Positions 8,414 to 16,940 of a stretch of 64,000 bases of DNA are shown in pieces. The position numbers were made by a program, and so were the translations under genes. Each line of letters starts with the position of its first letter. The first letter of the stretch is position 1. This DNA comes from Pseudomonadota bacterium. GTDB taxonomy: Bacteria > Pseudomonadota > Gammaproteobacteria > Ga0077536. The stretch spans positions 1-64,000 of the forward strand of contig JABISZ010000072.1 of assembly GCA_018668255.1 (NCBI GenBank). The letters run 5' to 3'. The notes below the pieces were generated by a model. That model was given only the letters and a program-made list of their open reading frames with translations. It was not told the DNA's origin and ran no database searches.

Positions 8414-10015
8414 TTAGGAAAAATGATACCCGGCGTAATTTTCAGCTTGAACCGCTTTACACTTTCGTTCGTAACGTTGGAAGCCACCGACATAAGGCAT
8501 GAATATCCGAGGTTTCCCCGGAATATTTGCGCCTAAATACCAAGAGTTACAGGTCGGGTAGATAGTTGTATCGGCGATATTATTAATATGTTCAACCCAA
8601 TTAATTTCAGCAGTTTCGCTCGCTTCTATTGTCATGAGATTATTGTCTTCAATGTGTTGAATACATTCGGATATCCACTCCCCGTGCTGCTCCGAACCAA
8701 CTACCATGTTTGCCAGTACGGATGGGCTCCCAGGACCTGTCATAATAAATAAATTCGGAAAACCAGAGACTGATAAACCAAGGTATGAAACTGGCCCTGC
8801 TTGCCATTTTGATTTGAGTGATTGTCCATTTCTTCCTTTAATATTGATCCTATCGAGCGAGCCTGTCATGGCATCAAATCCCGTGGCAAAAATGACATTA
8901 TCTAATTCGAAGTGACGGTCTGCAGTTTCTATCCCATTTCTAGTGAACGAGATAATAGGGGAGGCTAACACATCTATCAGAGAGACATTCTTTTGATTAA
9001 AAGCTTCATAGTAACCTGTGTCCGAACATGGTCTTTTACATCCGAATAAATGATCGGGACTTAGCTGTTTAGCAGTTTCGGGATCTTCAACGATCTCTTC
9101 TATTTTATTACGGATAAAGTTGACAGCAGTTTCGTTAGATTTCTTGTTTGACACTAGATCATTAAAGCAGGTGAGAAAGGAGAGCCCACCTTTTTTCCAA
9201 TAGTCTTCATAGACCTCATTACGCTCCACGTCGTCGGCTTCTAACGCACCCTGTCTCCGGGGTAAGCTATTGCAGGCCGCTGGCAATCCTCGTTGTTGTT
9301 TTCGAAAGGCGGAGTAATTTGATTTTAGAGAATTCTGGTCTTGATCGCTTAGCGGTGTATTTCCTGCGGGCACTGAGAAATTTGGGGTGCGCTGAAAAAC
9401 GAAAAGATGCTTAGCTTGCTGGGCAACTATCGGGGTAGACTGAATCCCAGAGGACCCTGTTCCAATTATCCCTACAGTTTTGCCAGAAAAATCCACTTTG
9501 TCATGGGGCCAACTACCGGTGTGGTAGGTTTTTCCTTTGTAGTCCCTCAGCCCTGGAAAGTCAGGTACGTTGGTGGAGGAGAGTGGGCCAGTGGCCATTA
9601 TGCAATATTTTGCCAAATAGTTATCTTTTGTGGTTTGCACACTCCACAAGTTAGTGGTTTCCGAAAATTCACAGTTTAATACTTTTGTTTCTAGATTAAT
9701 GTCGGCGCGCAGTTCAAATCGATCTGCGACATGTTCGAGATACCTTAAAATTTCTTCTTGACCTGCAAATCGCTCCGTCCACACCCAATCTTGTTGTAAG
9801 TCTTCGCAAAAGCTATAGGAGTATTCCATACTTTCAACATCGCAACGGGCTCCTGGATAACGATTCCAATACCACGTACCACCAACTCCTTTTCCTGCCT
9901 CGATAACTTTCGCTGTTAGCCCTAGTTCCTTTAATTTGTACAGCATGTACAGTCCGGAGAACCCAGCTCCAACTATTATGGCATCGACTTTTATGTCGTT
10001 GTCGTCTTTTGTCAT
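8414..10015 (-). CDS. Flavin-containing Baeyer-Villiger-type monooxygenase
   Basis: A 533-residue FAD/NADPH monooxygenase of the class B (BVMO) type, which inserts oxygen next to a carbonyl to give esters or lactones. Seen: an N-terminal FAD site GAGFSG (16-21), GGTWYWNRYPGARCD, the BVMO fingerprint region YKGKTYHTGSWP (159-170, with Tyr replacing the first Phe and His165 in place), a second Rossmann site GIIGTGSSG (182-190) and ATGFDAMTG near the C-terminal FAD contact. It is homologous to the tandem BVMOs at 38124 and 39901. It is monocistronic or co-transcribed with the DMT gene downstream; an esterase that could act on its product is not adjacent. Confidence 0.94.
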   Translation of the reverse strand: MTKDDNDIKVDAIIVGAGFSGLYMLYKLKELGLTAKVIEAGKGVGGTWYWNRYPGARCDVESMEYSYSFCEDLQQDWVWTERFAGQEEILRYLEHVADRFELRADINLETKVLNCEFSETTNLWSVQTTKDNYLAKYCIMATGPLSSTNVPDFPGLRDYKGKTYHTGSWPHDKVDFSGKTVGIIGTGSSGIQSTPIVAQQAKHLFVFQRTPNFSVPAGNTPLSDQDQNSLKSNYSAFRKQQRGLPAACNSLPRRQGALEADDVERNEVYEDYWKKGGLSFLTCFNDLVSNKKSNETAVNFIRNKIEEIVEDPETAKQLSPDHLFGCKRPCSDTGYYEAFNQKNVSLIDVLASPIISFTRNGIETADRHFELDNVIFATGFDAMTGSLDRINIKGRNGQSLKSKWQAGPVSYLGLSVSGFPNLFIMTGPGSPSVLANMVVGSEQHGEWISECIQHIEDNNLMTIEASETAEINWVEHINNIADTTIYPTCNSWYLGANIPGKPRIFMPYVGGFQRYERKCKAVQAENYAGYHFS

Positions 10016-10209
10016 GTGGGAGTTACCTTTTGTATTTTAATCATTACTGCTTGAGCAGTCTGTTGCTTTTCCGAAAGCATAACTATCTAAAACTATTTTT
10101 TTACATCGATTTAAATACGACAGTATATTATAAAGTACTCCTGTGTGCAGGCCTCATGGAGCATCTAAACTTACCGCTTATATCTCACGATGAAATTAAT
10201 AAGAGGGGT

Positions 10210-10242
10210 AAAAAAAACCCGCTGGGACTAGTCGCAGCGGGC
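10210..10242 (-). terminator. Rho-independent terminator of the TorF-type porin gene
   Basis: Read on the minus strand, CCCGCTG and CAGCGGG (10218-10242) form a 7-bp stem round a loop of about 11 bases, directly followed by eight Ts (10217-10210). It lies 26 bases after the stop of the porin gene at 10269, in the expected position and orientation. Confidence 0.9.
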
Positions 10243-10268
10243 TTAAAACACTCATTGTTTTAACGGTA

Positions 10269-11036
10269 TTACCAAGAGCTAGATACTGCAAAGACCACGG
10301 CTTCACATGCACTTTGATCGCCGTCACAGTAGTTATCAGCGTCATTCCACGAGATATCAAATGTGAAGGCCCCAAAATCTTTTGAAGCACCTACAGCATA
10401 ATGCCAGTAGTCAAAACCTCCAGCAGTAGTTTTGTCTCCGGACACGTCTTGATAACCTATGTTGAAGTAGGGGTTGATACCCGCAGGCAGAGAAACACCA
10501 ACCGAACTATTCACATAGATTCCATCATCGTCCTCACCGTAAAAGTCTGGAGACCAAGCAAAGCCAACAGACACGGAAGGAGCCAGCGATCCGCCAAATT
10601 CCTTACCGATAGAGCCGTAAATTTCCCAGAAGTCATAATCTCCACCAGCGGCATCTTCATTTTGACCGGTATACAAGTAATACAAGTATCCAACGTCATA
10701 GGAGAGCCCCGCAAAGTCAAAGCCATACCCTCCATAGAAATTCATCTCTAGTGAAGCGGCATCAGTCGTGGAAGGATTAAACTCCAAGCTGGAAGCCCAG
10801 GTCCCTGCATAAAAACCCGAAGAGTGCGCGTAATCCATTCCACCTTGGATAGTTGGATCTTCATTAGTTTGCGTTATCCCACGGTAAAGGTACTCAGTCG
10901 CAATCAGGACATTAGCGCTAAATGTATGGCCGGACGAGGCGTCTTCATGGTGTTCGGCCGCAGCATTAAACGAGGCGACTAGCAAGGCTGCTGAACAAGC
11001 AAATCCAATTATTGTCTTCATGAAAAATTGATTCAT
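10269..11036 (-). CDS. TorF-family putative outer-membrane porin
   Basis: A 255-residue protein with a cleavable signal peptide (MNQFFMKTIIGF, hydrophobic core, cleavage near NAAAE at 24-28) followed by amphipathic beta strands rich in Tyr, Gly and Asp. It fits the TorF/Gcw_chp family of putative porins (YLYRGITQTN, GFYAGTWAS, NPYFNIGYQD), ending in a hydrophobic C-terminal strand with Trp. The start at 11036 has GGAGAG five bases upstream. It is flanked by a strong terminator and a long upstream gap, so it is a single-gene unit. The role is probably outer-membrane uptake of small solutes; the solute is unknown. Confidence 0.9.
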   Translation of the reverse strand: MNQFFMKTIIGFACSAALLVASFNAAAEHHEDASSGHTFSANVLIATEYLYRGITQTNEDPTIQGGMDYAHSSGFYAGTWASSLEFNPSTTDAASLEMNFYGGYGFDFAGLSYDVGYLYYLYTGQNEDAAGGDYDFWEIYGSIGKEFGGSLAPSVSVGFAWSPDFYGEDDDGIYVNSSVGVSLPAGINPYFNIGYQDVSGDKTTAGGFDYWHYAVGASKDFGAFTFDISWNDADNYCDGDQSACEAVVFAVSSSW

Positions 11037-11587
11037 TTTTCTCTCCTATTTTTTTGTTAAACTTTCTTATTCTTCACATTGATATTTTTTTTGCAGACCA
11101 ACACTGGTCAACACATAACAAGACCATGCATATTTGAGGCCAGCTTTTGTTTTTCAATAAAAAGGTGATAGTTACAGCTTATAGTGGCTTAATCTGTAAA
11201 GCTTTAAACCCTAGGGTTGCATTTTGGGAGCACTATAAACGGACACTTTTTTTCTAATGCACTATTAAAGAGCGCTAAGACTAGAGTCTTGAGCTATTTT
11301 TTGACATTCGTTCGTTTTGGACATCATAGAATATCCAATATGGATTATAAAGCTATGATATATAGAGGTTTTATAAGAACATTTTCTTAAGTTAAGAACT
11401 TTCCAAATATATTGGGTTCTTCACAGTAGGAGTGTGAGCAGTATTTGTATTGCTAATAGATAGATATAGCTTTAGTAGGAGGTTGTCATGAGTTAGAGTC
11501 TAGAACTTGATCTTTTTGGGTTACCTAAGGGGTTGTGCCCAATGCACGTCTGCCACAGACGAATTTACTATAATTAGAGGCTTAGCT
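11037..11587. other. 550-base intergenic region between porin and SDR
   Basis: This gap between the divergent porin and SDR genes holds no convincing gene. It contains a short dyad GACCA-ACAC-TGGTC at 11096-11109 about 60 bases upstream of the porin start, which could be an operator and includes TTGACC, a possible -35 on the minus strand. It also contains a consensus ribosome site TAGGAGG (11477-11483) followed by ATG-AGT-TAG (11488-11496), a two-codon open frame. TGATCT at 11508 resembles the -35 of the ECF promoters at 16221-16295, but no matching -10 follows at the same spacing. Confidence 0.5.
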
Positions 11588-12349
11588 TTGCAACAAAATA
11601 ACAGACAAGTCGTTTGGATTACCGGAGCAAGCAGTGGCATTGGTGCTGCTCTTGCAAAAACGTATAGTCATAAAGGTGCTAAATTATTGCTTACTGCTAG
11701 AAATAGCCAGAATCTCGAGCTAACTCGCGCGAGCTTGTCGGCCCCCGAACTTGCCGAGATTTATCCGGCAGATGTCACTATTAGGGAAGACATGTCTCAT
11801 TTGATGGATAAGTTCGACAGTCTAGGGTCGTTTCCTGATACGATTATTTTAAATGCTGGGACTTATAAGCCAATGTCCGTAGCCGATTTTTCGAGTGGCT
11901 CAATTAGGGAGATAATGGATTTGAATTTCCATAGTGTCGCTCTAGCTATAGAGTTATTGCTGCCCAGACTGAAATCAAGAGGTACGGGGCATATTGCAGT
12001 TGTATCATCCTTGGCCGCCGATAAAGGGTTCCCCTTTGCAGGGGCCTACAGTGCCAGCAAGTGCGCCTTGGTGCGCCTGTGCGAATCCCTTCAAGTAGAA
12101 TTGCTGGATTTAGGCATATATCTTTCTGTTGTGCAACCTGGCTTTGTGAGCACTCCTTTGACAGCCAAAAATAAATTCCCTATGCCTTTTATGATAGGGG
12201 CAGATGATGCCGCTTCTCTAATATTTAAAAAGCTACAAAAAAAGCACCTATCTATTCGGTTTCCGTGGCAAATGTCTTGGATAATGAGGGTTATCAGCTG
12301 CCTGCCTGAGTCTCTAGCGCTTAAGGTTAATCGCTGGATGGCTAAATGA
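11588..12349 (+). CDS. SDR oxidoreductase of the RpoE-ChrR regulon
   Basis: Short-chain dehydrogenase of 253 residues. Seen: WITGASSGIG cofactor loop, LNAG, catalytic Ser in VVSSLAA, YSASKCA (Tyr-x-x-x-Lys), PGFVSTP. The frame stays open to a TTG at 11507, but the TTG at 11588 has AGAGG seven bases upstream and places the cofactor loop at the usual distance from the N-terminus, so I chose it. No ATG is available. The stop overlaps the ATG of the NTF2-like gene (ATGA at 12346-12349), so the two are translationally coupled. This SDR + NTF2-like + CFA + DUF1365 + FAD-oxidoreductase + sigma + ChrR set recurs in proteobacteria as a singlet-oxygen-responsive lipid-modification cluster. Start confidence is moderate. 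Confidence 0.85.
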   Translation: MQQNNRQVVWITGASSGIGAALAKTYSHKGAKLLLTARNSQNLELTRASLSAPELAEIYPADVTIREDMSHLMDKFDSLGSFPDTIILNAGTYKPMSVADFSSGSIREIMDLNFHSVALAIELLLPRLKSRGTGHIAVVSSLAADKGFPFAGAYSASKCALVRLCESLQVELLDLGIYLSVVQPGFVSTPLTAKNKFPMPFMIGADDAASLIFKKLQKKHLSIRFPWQMSWIMRVISCLPESLALKVNRWMAK

Positions 12350-12804
12350 TCAATGAGCTAATGCGACTGCGCAACTTAGGGCGCTACGTAGTCGCATTGG
12401 AGTCACTGAACCTTGAGAATATTGATGCATTAGTTACTTTGGTGGCGGAAGATGTCGTTTTTTTTGATCCGTTTAATGACACGCAAGGCAAAAGGGCTTT
12501 TCACAAAATTTTCTCTGATATGCTCCTTAATATGAAAAGCCACGACTTTCATGTAACACAAACAGCAATATCAGCACCTGTCGAGGGAGTTTCGATTGCT
12601 TTTTTGAAATGGGAACTAGATGCTGTTATTAGTAAGTCCTTGGGAGGTAGTTGGCATGTGAAGGGTTGCTCTGAGATCCATTTTTCTCCAGAAGGACTGG
12701 TTACCGCTCATATAGACTTCTGGGATGTGGGCAGAGACTTTTATGAAAAAATACCTATTTTGGGTAAACTTGTACGATTCATAAGAGGTCGCTTAAAAAG
12801 TTGA
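12346..12804 (+). CDS. NTF2/SnoaL-like protein of the ChrR cluster
   Basis: A 152-residue protein with the cone-shaped NTF2-like fold signature (early helix with LNLENIDALVTLVAEDVVFFDPFND, later beta strands HVKGCSEIHF and AHIDFWDV). Members bind small hydrophobic ligands or act as isomerases or cyclases; the one found with DUF1365 and CFA-like enzymes has no established reaction that I know of. It overlaps the SDR stop by four bases. It is convergent with the CFA-like gene ending at 12859. Confidence 0.85.
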   Translation: MINELMRLRNLGRYVVALESLNLENIDALVTLVAEDVVFFDPFNDTQGKRAFHKIFSDMLLNMKSHDFHVTQTAISAPVEGVSIAFLKWELDAVISKSLGGSWHVKGCSEIHFSPEGLVTAHIDFWDVGRDFYEKIPILGKLVRFIRGRLKS

Positions 12805-12858
12805 AATATCTAGTGACACTGATTCGGGACGGTCATCCAATCTAGAGTCACGGACATA

Positions 12859-14076
12859 CTAAATATGTTTCAGAGTGATCTGTACCACATCAGTGCTTTT
12901 TCGTTGGAATCCGGTTTCACAGTAGACGAGATAGAATTCCCACATTCGTCTGAATGACTCGTCAAAGCCAAGCTCGAGTGCACTGAGCCAATTCTCTAAA
13001 AATTGATTGCGCCAAAGCGAGAGAGTTTTGGCATAGTCGTTCCCAAAAGAAATACTATCGATGATTTGTAGTCCTGACTCTACGAAAGTTGACTCGAGCA
13101 CGGAATAACTTGGGAGCATGCCCCCGGGGAAAATGTAGCGCTGAATATAGTCAGGAGTGTCACTATACGAGTCGAAGCGTTCTTCTTCAATAGTTATTAC
13201 TTGCAAGACTGCGGTACCATTTGTTGATAGTAAACTTTTTAATTTCTGGGCATAAGTATTCCAGTATTCCTTTCCCACTGCTTCAAACATCTCTATCGAT
13301 ACTATGTGGTCGAAACTACCTTCGACATCGCGATAATCACAGATTTCTATATTGACATTCTCTCTCTTTTTTCCATGATGTAATCTTTTTAGCGCGTAGT
13401 CAGTTTGTGCTTGTGAAATTGACACGCCTAAAATACTGGCTTTTGTTTGATTTGCGGCATGCTCTAGGAATCCGCCCCATCCGCAGCCTATCTCGAGCAG
13501 CGAGCTACCGGGTTGCACATCCAGTACATCGAGTATTCGTTGATACTTGCTTTCTTGCGCTTCTTTAAGAGTTACATTTTTCCCCTTAAATAACGCAGAG
13601 GAGTAGGTCATAGTCTCGTCCAGCCAGAGGTTGTAGAAGCTGTTTCCAAGGTCATAATGATACGCAATGTTCTTTCGAGCCTGCTTCTTTGAATTTATTT
13701 TTCCCTTATGACTCTTTATATCTCCTAATCTGAGTAACTTCCTGCTGCGTTTAGGACCATCAAGTTGTTTCTCATTAGTGGCAGCGAAAGAAAGTAGTAT
13801 TTTAAGGTCTGGAGTACTCCAGTCTTGGTGGATATAGCTTTCGCCAAACCCTAACGAGCCACGCGTAATAACAGCCCAAAGTGGTTTCCAGTTATGTAGA
13901 TGCCATACCGCGATAGCGGCGCGGTCTTTTTTAGCTTCAAACTTCCATAATCGGTCCGATGGAGTTTGGATGTGCAGACAACCATATTGAAGATTTCTGA
14001 AAAAAAAGCGCAAGATAAATTTTAATAGTGTTTCGAATATGAGAGATATGAACAAAGTTTTATTTTTCCGGCGCAT
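12859..14076 (-). CDS. Cyclopropane-fatty-acyl-phospholipid synthase-family methyltransferase
   Basis: A 405-residue SAM-dependent methyltransferase that modifies unsaturated acyl chains of membrane phospholipids. Seen: the family segment HYDLGNSFYNLWLDETMTYS (140-159), the SAM site LLEIGCGWGG (193-202), and FSxxMFE-like EMFEAVG. The N-terminus has a hydrophobic helix (about residues 8-27) that may attach it to the membrane. It overlaps the DUF1365 gene by 17 bases and is the third gene of the minus-strand operon FAD oxidoreductase - DUF1365 - CFA. Transcription probably starts at the ECF promoter at 16221-16247. In relatives this set makes methylated or furan-type fatty acids as singlet-oxygen scavengers, which I infer here. 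Confidence 0.92.
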   Translation of the reverse strand: MRRKNKTLFISLIFETLLKFILRFFFRNLQYGCLHIQTPSDRLWKFEAKKDRAAIAVWHLHNWKPLWAVITRGSLGFGESYIHQDWSTPDLKILLSFAATNEKQLDGPKRSRKLLRLGDIKSHKGKINSKKQARKNIAYHYDLGNSFYNLWLDETMTYSSALFKGKNVTLKEAQESKYQRILDVLDVQPGSSLLEIGCGWGGFLEHAANQTKASILGVSISQAQTDYALKRLHHGKKRENVNIEICDYRDVEGSFDHIVSIEMFEAVGKEYWNTYAQKLKSLLSTNGTAVLQVITIEEERFDSYSDTPDYIQRYIFPGGMLPSYSVLESTFVESGLQIIDSISFGNDYAKTLSLWRNQFLENWLSALELGFDESFRRMWEFYLVYCETGFQRKSTDVVQITLKHI

Positions 14077-14869
14077 TATTTTTCCTAGAAAATAGTTTGG
14101 TTGTGGTTTTTACATGTTTCACAAGCGGGATGCCTTTAGCCCAAATCCGTAAAGCTTCGAAGTGGATCCCCAAAGTTACTTTCCACGTTAGTGCAGGATA
14201 TTGCGCTATCAGTTTTAGTAAATTTCTGATCGTGAAAGACCTGTACTTTCCTGAAAATGTCGCGGTCAGAACTTTAGTATTATCTTTGAAATAATCTATC
14301 TTGAGCCTCAGTTCTTCAGAAGGTCTGTCTATCTGAAATTGATAATGTCCAGACATGCTGAAAAAAGGCGAGACAAATAGCGCTTTTTCACAAGATTGTT
14401 GAATAGGTGTCGAATTGTCCAACACAGGGCATAGATAATGGGTGCGCTCTCCAAAAGTGTTGTTAACTTCATATATTATCGCGACTAGAAAATCTATTTT
14501 GTCGTAACAATAAATAACAGAGATTGGATTAAATACGTACCCTAAAATTCTGGGCATGGCGAGGATTTGGAAGCTGAAAGGACCATTCTTAATCCCTTTA
14601 TGCTCCAAGAAGTCTTCAGCCCATGCTTTAAGGCTCTCCTCTCCGGCGCCATGGCGCCGGTCGTAAAAACTAAACCAAGCAGGCCCATTTCTTTTGAAAA
14701 TTAGAGAGTTATGATTTATTGACTTTTTTTCATCGAGGTCAATGAGGAAATAAAAAACCGAGTATAAAAATTGGTGCTTAGGAATGGAGTGTCGTTGGTG
14801 GAATACTTTACCGGTATAGATCCCTGTTGTCATTTTGCCCTGCAGAGAATAGTCCTTGGATACTGACAT
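14060..14869 (-). CDS. DUF1365 family protein
   Basis: A 269-residue DUF1365 protein. Seen: the family N-terminus TGIYTGKVFHQRHSIPKHQF, FSFYDRRHG, RILGYVFNPISVIYCYD and HVSPFF-like ALFVSPFFSMSG. DUF1365 proteins almost always occur beside an FAD-dependent amine-oxidase-like protein and a CFA-like methyltransferase, as here. Their biochemical role is not firmly settled but is tied to modified lipids. The ATG shares one base with the stop of the FAD oxidoreductase upstream (TAATG), so translation is coupled. Confidence 0.93.
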   Translation of the reverse strand: MSVSKDYSLQGKMTTGIYTGKVFHQRHSIPKHQFLYSVFYFLIDLDEKKSINHNSLIFKRNGPAWFSFYDRRHGAGEESLKAWAEDFLEHKGIKNGPFSFQILAMPRILGYVFNPISVIYCYDKIDFLVAIIYEVNNTFGERTHYLCPVLDNSTPIQQSCEKALFVSPFFSMSGHYQFQIDRPSEELRLKIDYFKDNTKVLTATFSGKYRSFTIRNLLKLIAQYPALTWKVTLGIHFEALRIWAKGIPLVKHVKTTTKLFSRKNNAPEK

Positions 14870-16200
14870 TAGTCATAGCTCGAAGGTAAGCGGTTATATC
14901 CTGCGTGTTCCCAGGGTGGAGGACTACCAAGTTGGCCTGCTACCCACAAACCCGATTGAATACCATCTTCATGAAAGCCGTGTCCCAAATAGCTGCCGCA
15001 GTACCAAGTTCGGTGAGAGCCTTGCAAGCTTATAGAAAGCGATTGAGCAGAATCTGTTTGAGTGTTGAATATCGGATGTTTGTAGCTATATTCGCCATAG
15101 GTGAGGCTCCTTTTAGGAGAAGTCTCAGGGTTTAAGGTCACAAAAATATCTTTAGTAGTCGGTAATTGTTGGAGATTATTCATCCAGTAAGTTATGCACA
15201 CTCCGGATGGGGCTTCAAGCTTATGACCCCGCATATAGTTCCAGCTTGCCCAAGCTTTTTTCGAGTGTGGCATTAAAGCTGCATCAGTATGTAAGCAAGC
15301 CACGTTATTACTATACTTAAAGAAAGATAATACTTTTCTCTCTAGTGAGGTCGGATCTTTTAACAAGGCAAGAGCTTCATCTGCATGTGTTGCCATCACG
15401 ATTTCGTCGAACTCGTATACGTTGCCTCGGTTGTCATGACAGTAAGCTGCATTGGCCTCACGTCTAACTTCAGTAATATGACATTCTTTATAAGTCTTAA
15501 TCTGACTGTCTTTCAAAAGTAGACAAACATATTGTTTGCTTCCGCCAGCGACTGTTCTCCACTGTGGTCTATCGTGCAGTCTCAGTAGACCATGATTCTC
15601 AAAGAAGCGAAGGAAGGCACCGGATGGGTAGGCAAGGATATCTGAATCGGCGGTAGACCAAATAGCTGATGCCATGGGAAGCAAATGGTCTTCTTTAAAT
15701 GTTTGTGAGTAATTTTCTCGATCCAGTAATTGTCCAATCGTCAAACCAGAAAGATCCTCGCTCATATAGCGATTTGCATTTTTATAAAAGCGTCGAATAC
15801 CTTTCAACATCCGCCAAAACCGTGAATTCACTATGTTCTTCGGTTGAGCTAACAATCCACTGAAGCCTGAACCAGAGTATTCGAACTTGCCATCATCGAG
15901 TGATGCGGAAAATGACATGTCACTGGCGCAGGTATTTACAGAGAGGGAATCAAATAGGTTGACTAAATGAGGGTAATTGACATCGTTATAAACAATGAAG
16001 CCTGTGTCCACATTAAAACCTTCGCCTTGAAGGTCTATCCGGACGGTATTTGCATGCCCACCGAAGTAGGTATTTTTGTCAAACAGAGTGACGTCATGGC
16101 GTTTACTCAAGGCCCAGGCAGCAGATAAACCTGCTATACCAGAACCAACAACGCCTATTCTCCGTCGCTGGGGTTTACTATTTTTTATATTAGAACTCAC
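14869..16200 (-). CDS. FAD-dependent oxidoreductase (amine-oxidase/desaturase fold) of the ChrR regulon
   Basis: A 443-residue FAD/NAD(P)-binding protein. Seen: an N-terminal dinucleotide site GVVGSGIAGLSAAW, FDKNTYFGGHANTV (GG motif), and VDTGFIVYND. Such proteins pair with DUF1365 and CFA-like enzymes and are thought to oxidise fatty-acyl chains. The frame stays open to an ATG at 16260, but that start would lie upstream of the predicted promoter whose start site falls near 16213. The GTG at 16200 gives MSSNIKNSKPQRRRIGVVG and has AGG nine bases upstream, so I prefer it. First gene of a three-gene operon. Confidence 0.9.
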   Translation of the reverse strand: MSSNIKNSKPQRRRIGVVGSGIAGLSAAWALSKRHDVTLFDKNTYFGGHANTVRIDLQGEGFNVDTGFIVYNDVNYPHLVNLFDSLSVNTCASDMSFSASLDDGKFEYSGSGFSGLLAQPKNIVNSRFWRMLKGIRRFYKNANRYMSEDLSGLTIGQLLDRENYSQTFKEDHLLPMASAIWSTADSDILAYPSGAFLRFFENHGLLRLHDRPQWRTVAGGSKQYVCLLLKDSQIKTYKECHITEVRREANAAYCHDNRGNVYEFDEIVMATHADEALALLKDPTSLERKVLSFFKYSNNVACLHTDAALMPHSKKAWASWNYMRGHKLEAPSGVCITYWMNNLQQLPTTKDIFVTLNPETSPKRSLTYGEYSYKHPIFNTQTDSAQSLSISLQGSHRTWYCGSYLGHGFHEDGIQSGLWVAGQLGSPPPWEHAGYNRLPSSYD

Positions 16201-16219
16201 AAATTTTAGCCTAAGTTTG

Positions 16220-16247
16220 TGTACGAACAGCCATGATCTAAGGATCA
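16220..16247 (-). promoter_or_regulatory. ECF (RpoE-ChrR type) promoter for the FAD oxidoreductase operon
   Basis: On the minus strand TGATCC (16247-16242), a 16-base spacer and CGTACA (16225-16220) match the known architecture of ChrR-associated ECF sigma promoters (TGATCC-type -35, CGTA-type -10). The predicted start of transcription is about 13 bases before the GTG at 16200. The facing promoter at 16268-16295 has the same spacing. Confidence 0.75.
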
Positions 16248-16267
16248 ACGGCGAGAACAAGAGAAGA

Positions 16268-16295
16268 GTGAGCCGGTTACCGGTCTCTGTCGTAT
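16268..16295 (+). promoter_or_regulatory. ECF (RpoE-ChrR type) autoregulatory promoter for the sigma/chrR operon
   Basis: TGAGCC (16268-16273), 16 bases, then CGTATT (16290-16295) on the plus strand. It differs from the facing TGATCC promoter by one base in the -35 and has the identical 16-base spacer. It lies 45 bases upstream of the sigma-factor start, which fits autoregulation of the sigma gene. Confidence 0.7.
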
Positions 16296-16340
16296 TAACT
16301 CACATTAGCTATACTAAGCAACAGGATATTAATAGACATA

Positions 16341-16940
16341 GTGAATATTTTGAAATTTGCCTCATCAAAGACGACTGATACAAGTGAAGCGAGAAAGCAA
16401 GAAACAGCTCTTCTGGTGCGCGTCCGCGACGACGGCGATGAGGCTGCTTTTGCGGAGTTTTTTTCGATATTCACACCCAAGCTTGTAGCTTGGGCCATTG
16501 GTCGTGGTTGCGCCTCGGGTGAAGCCGATAGCGTCGTGCAAGATGTCATGATGACTGCTTGGACCAGAGCGAAGTCTTTTGATTCTAACAAAGCATCAGC
16601 ACGCACATGGATGTACACGTTAGTTAGAAATAGGATGATTGACCTTTATCGTTCCAATAAGAGACGACGCAGTGCTTATGAGGAGGCGGCTGATATCGCT
16701 AACATTGTTGATGTTACGGAGCCTGAAAAAGTCCAGTCAGATGTGGTGAGGTCTGAGATATATGAAATGTTACAGCTCCTTCCTGAGGAGCAAAGGCAGG
16801 CAATGTATAAGGTTTATTTTCTAGGCAAGTCTCATAGGGAAATTGCTGAAGAGTTATCTTTGCCTATAGGAACTGTTAAATCACGAACTAGACTAGGTTT
16901 TCAAAAGCTTCGTAAAGTTCTAGCGGAGCATGCATCATGA
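16341..16940 (+). CDS. rpoE: ECF sigma factor partnered with ChrR
   Basis: A 199-residue extracytoplasmic-function RNA polymerase sigma factor. Seen: region 2 (DDGDEAAFAEFFSIFTPKL ... DSVVQDVMMTAW ... ARTWMYTLVRNRMIDLYR) and region 4 (LLPEEQRQAMYKVYFLGKSHREIA with the helix-turn-helix GTVKSRTRLG). Its gene overlaps chrR by four bases (ATGA), the usual arrangement of this sigma/anti-sigma pair, which responds to singlet oxygen. The start is GTG at 16341 with no strong ribosome site; GTG or TTG a few codons later would remove only a non-conserved tail. Predicted targets are the divergent FAD-oxidoreductase operon and its own operon. Confidence 0.93.
   Translation: MNILKFASSKTTDTSEARKQETALLVRVRDDGDEAAFAEFFSIFTPKLVAWAIGRGCASGEADSVVQDVMMTAWTRAKSFDSNKASARTWMYTLVRNRMIDLYRSNKRRRSAYEEAADIANIVDVTEPEKVQSDVVRSEIYEMLQLLPEEQRQAMYKVYFLGKSHREIAEELSLPIGTVKSRTRLGFQKLRKVLAEHAS

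Noticed and set aside
11508-11535. Third ECF promoter before the SDR
   Set aside because: TGATCT is present but the bases 16 positions on do not resemble CGTA.
16201-16260. Upstream ATG start for the FAD oxidoreductase
   Set aside because: It would place the start codon upstream of the predicted ECF promoter; GTG at 16200 suits both promoter and family.
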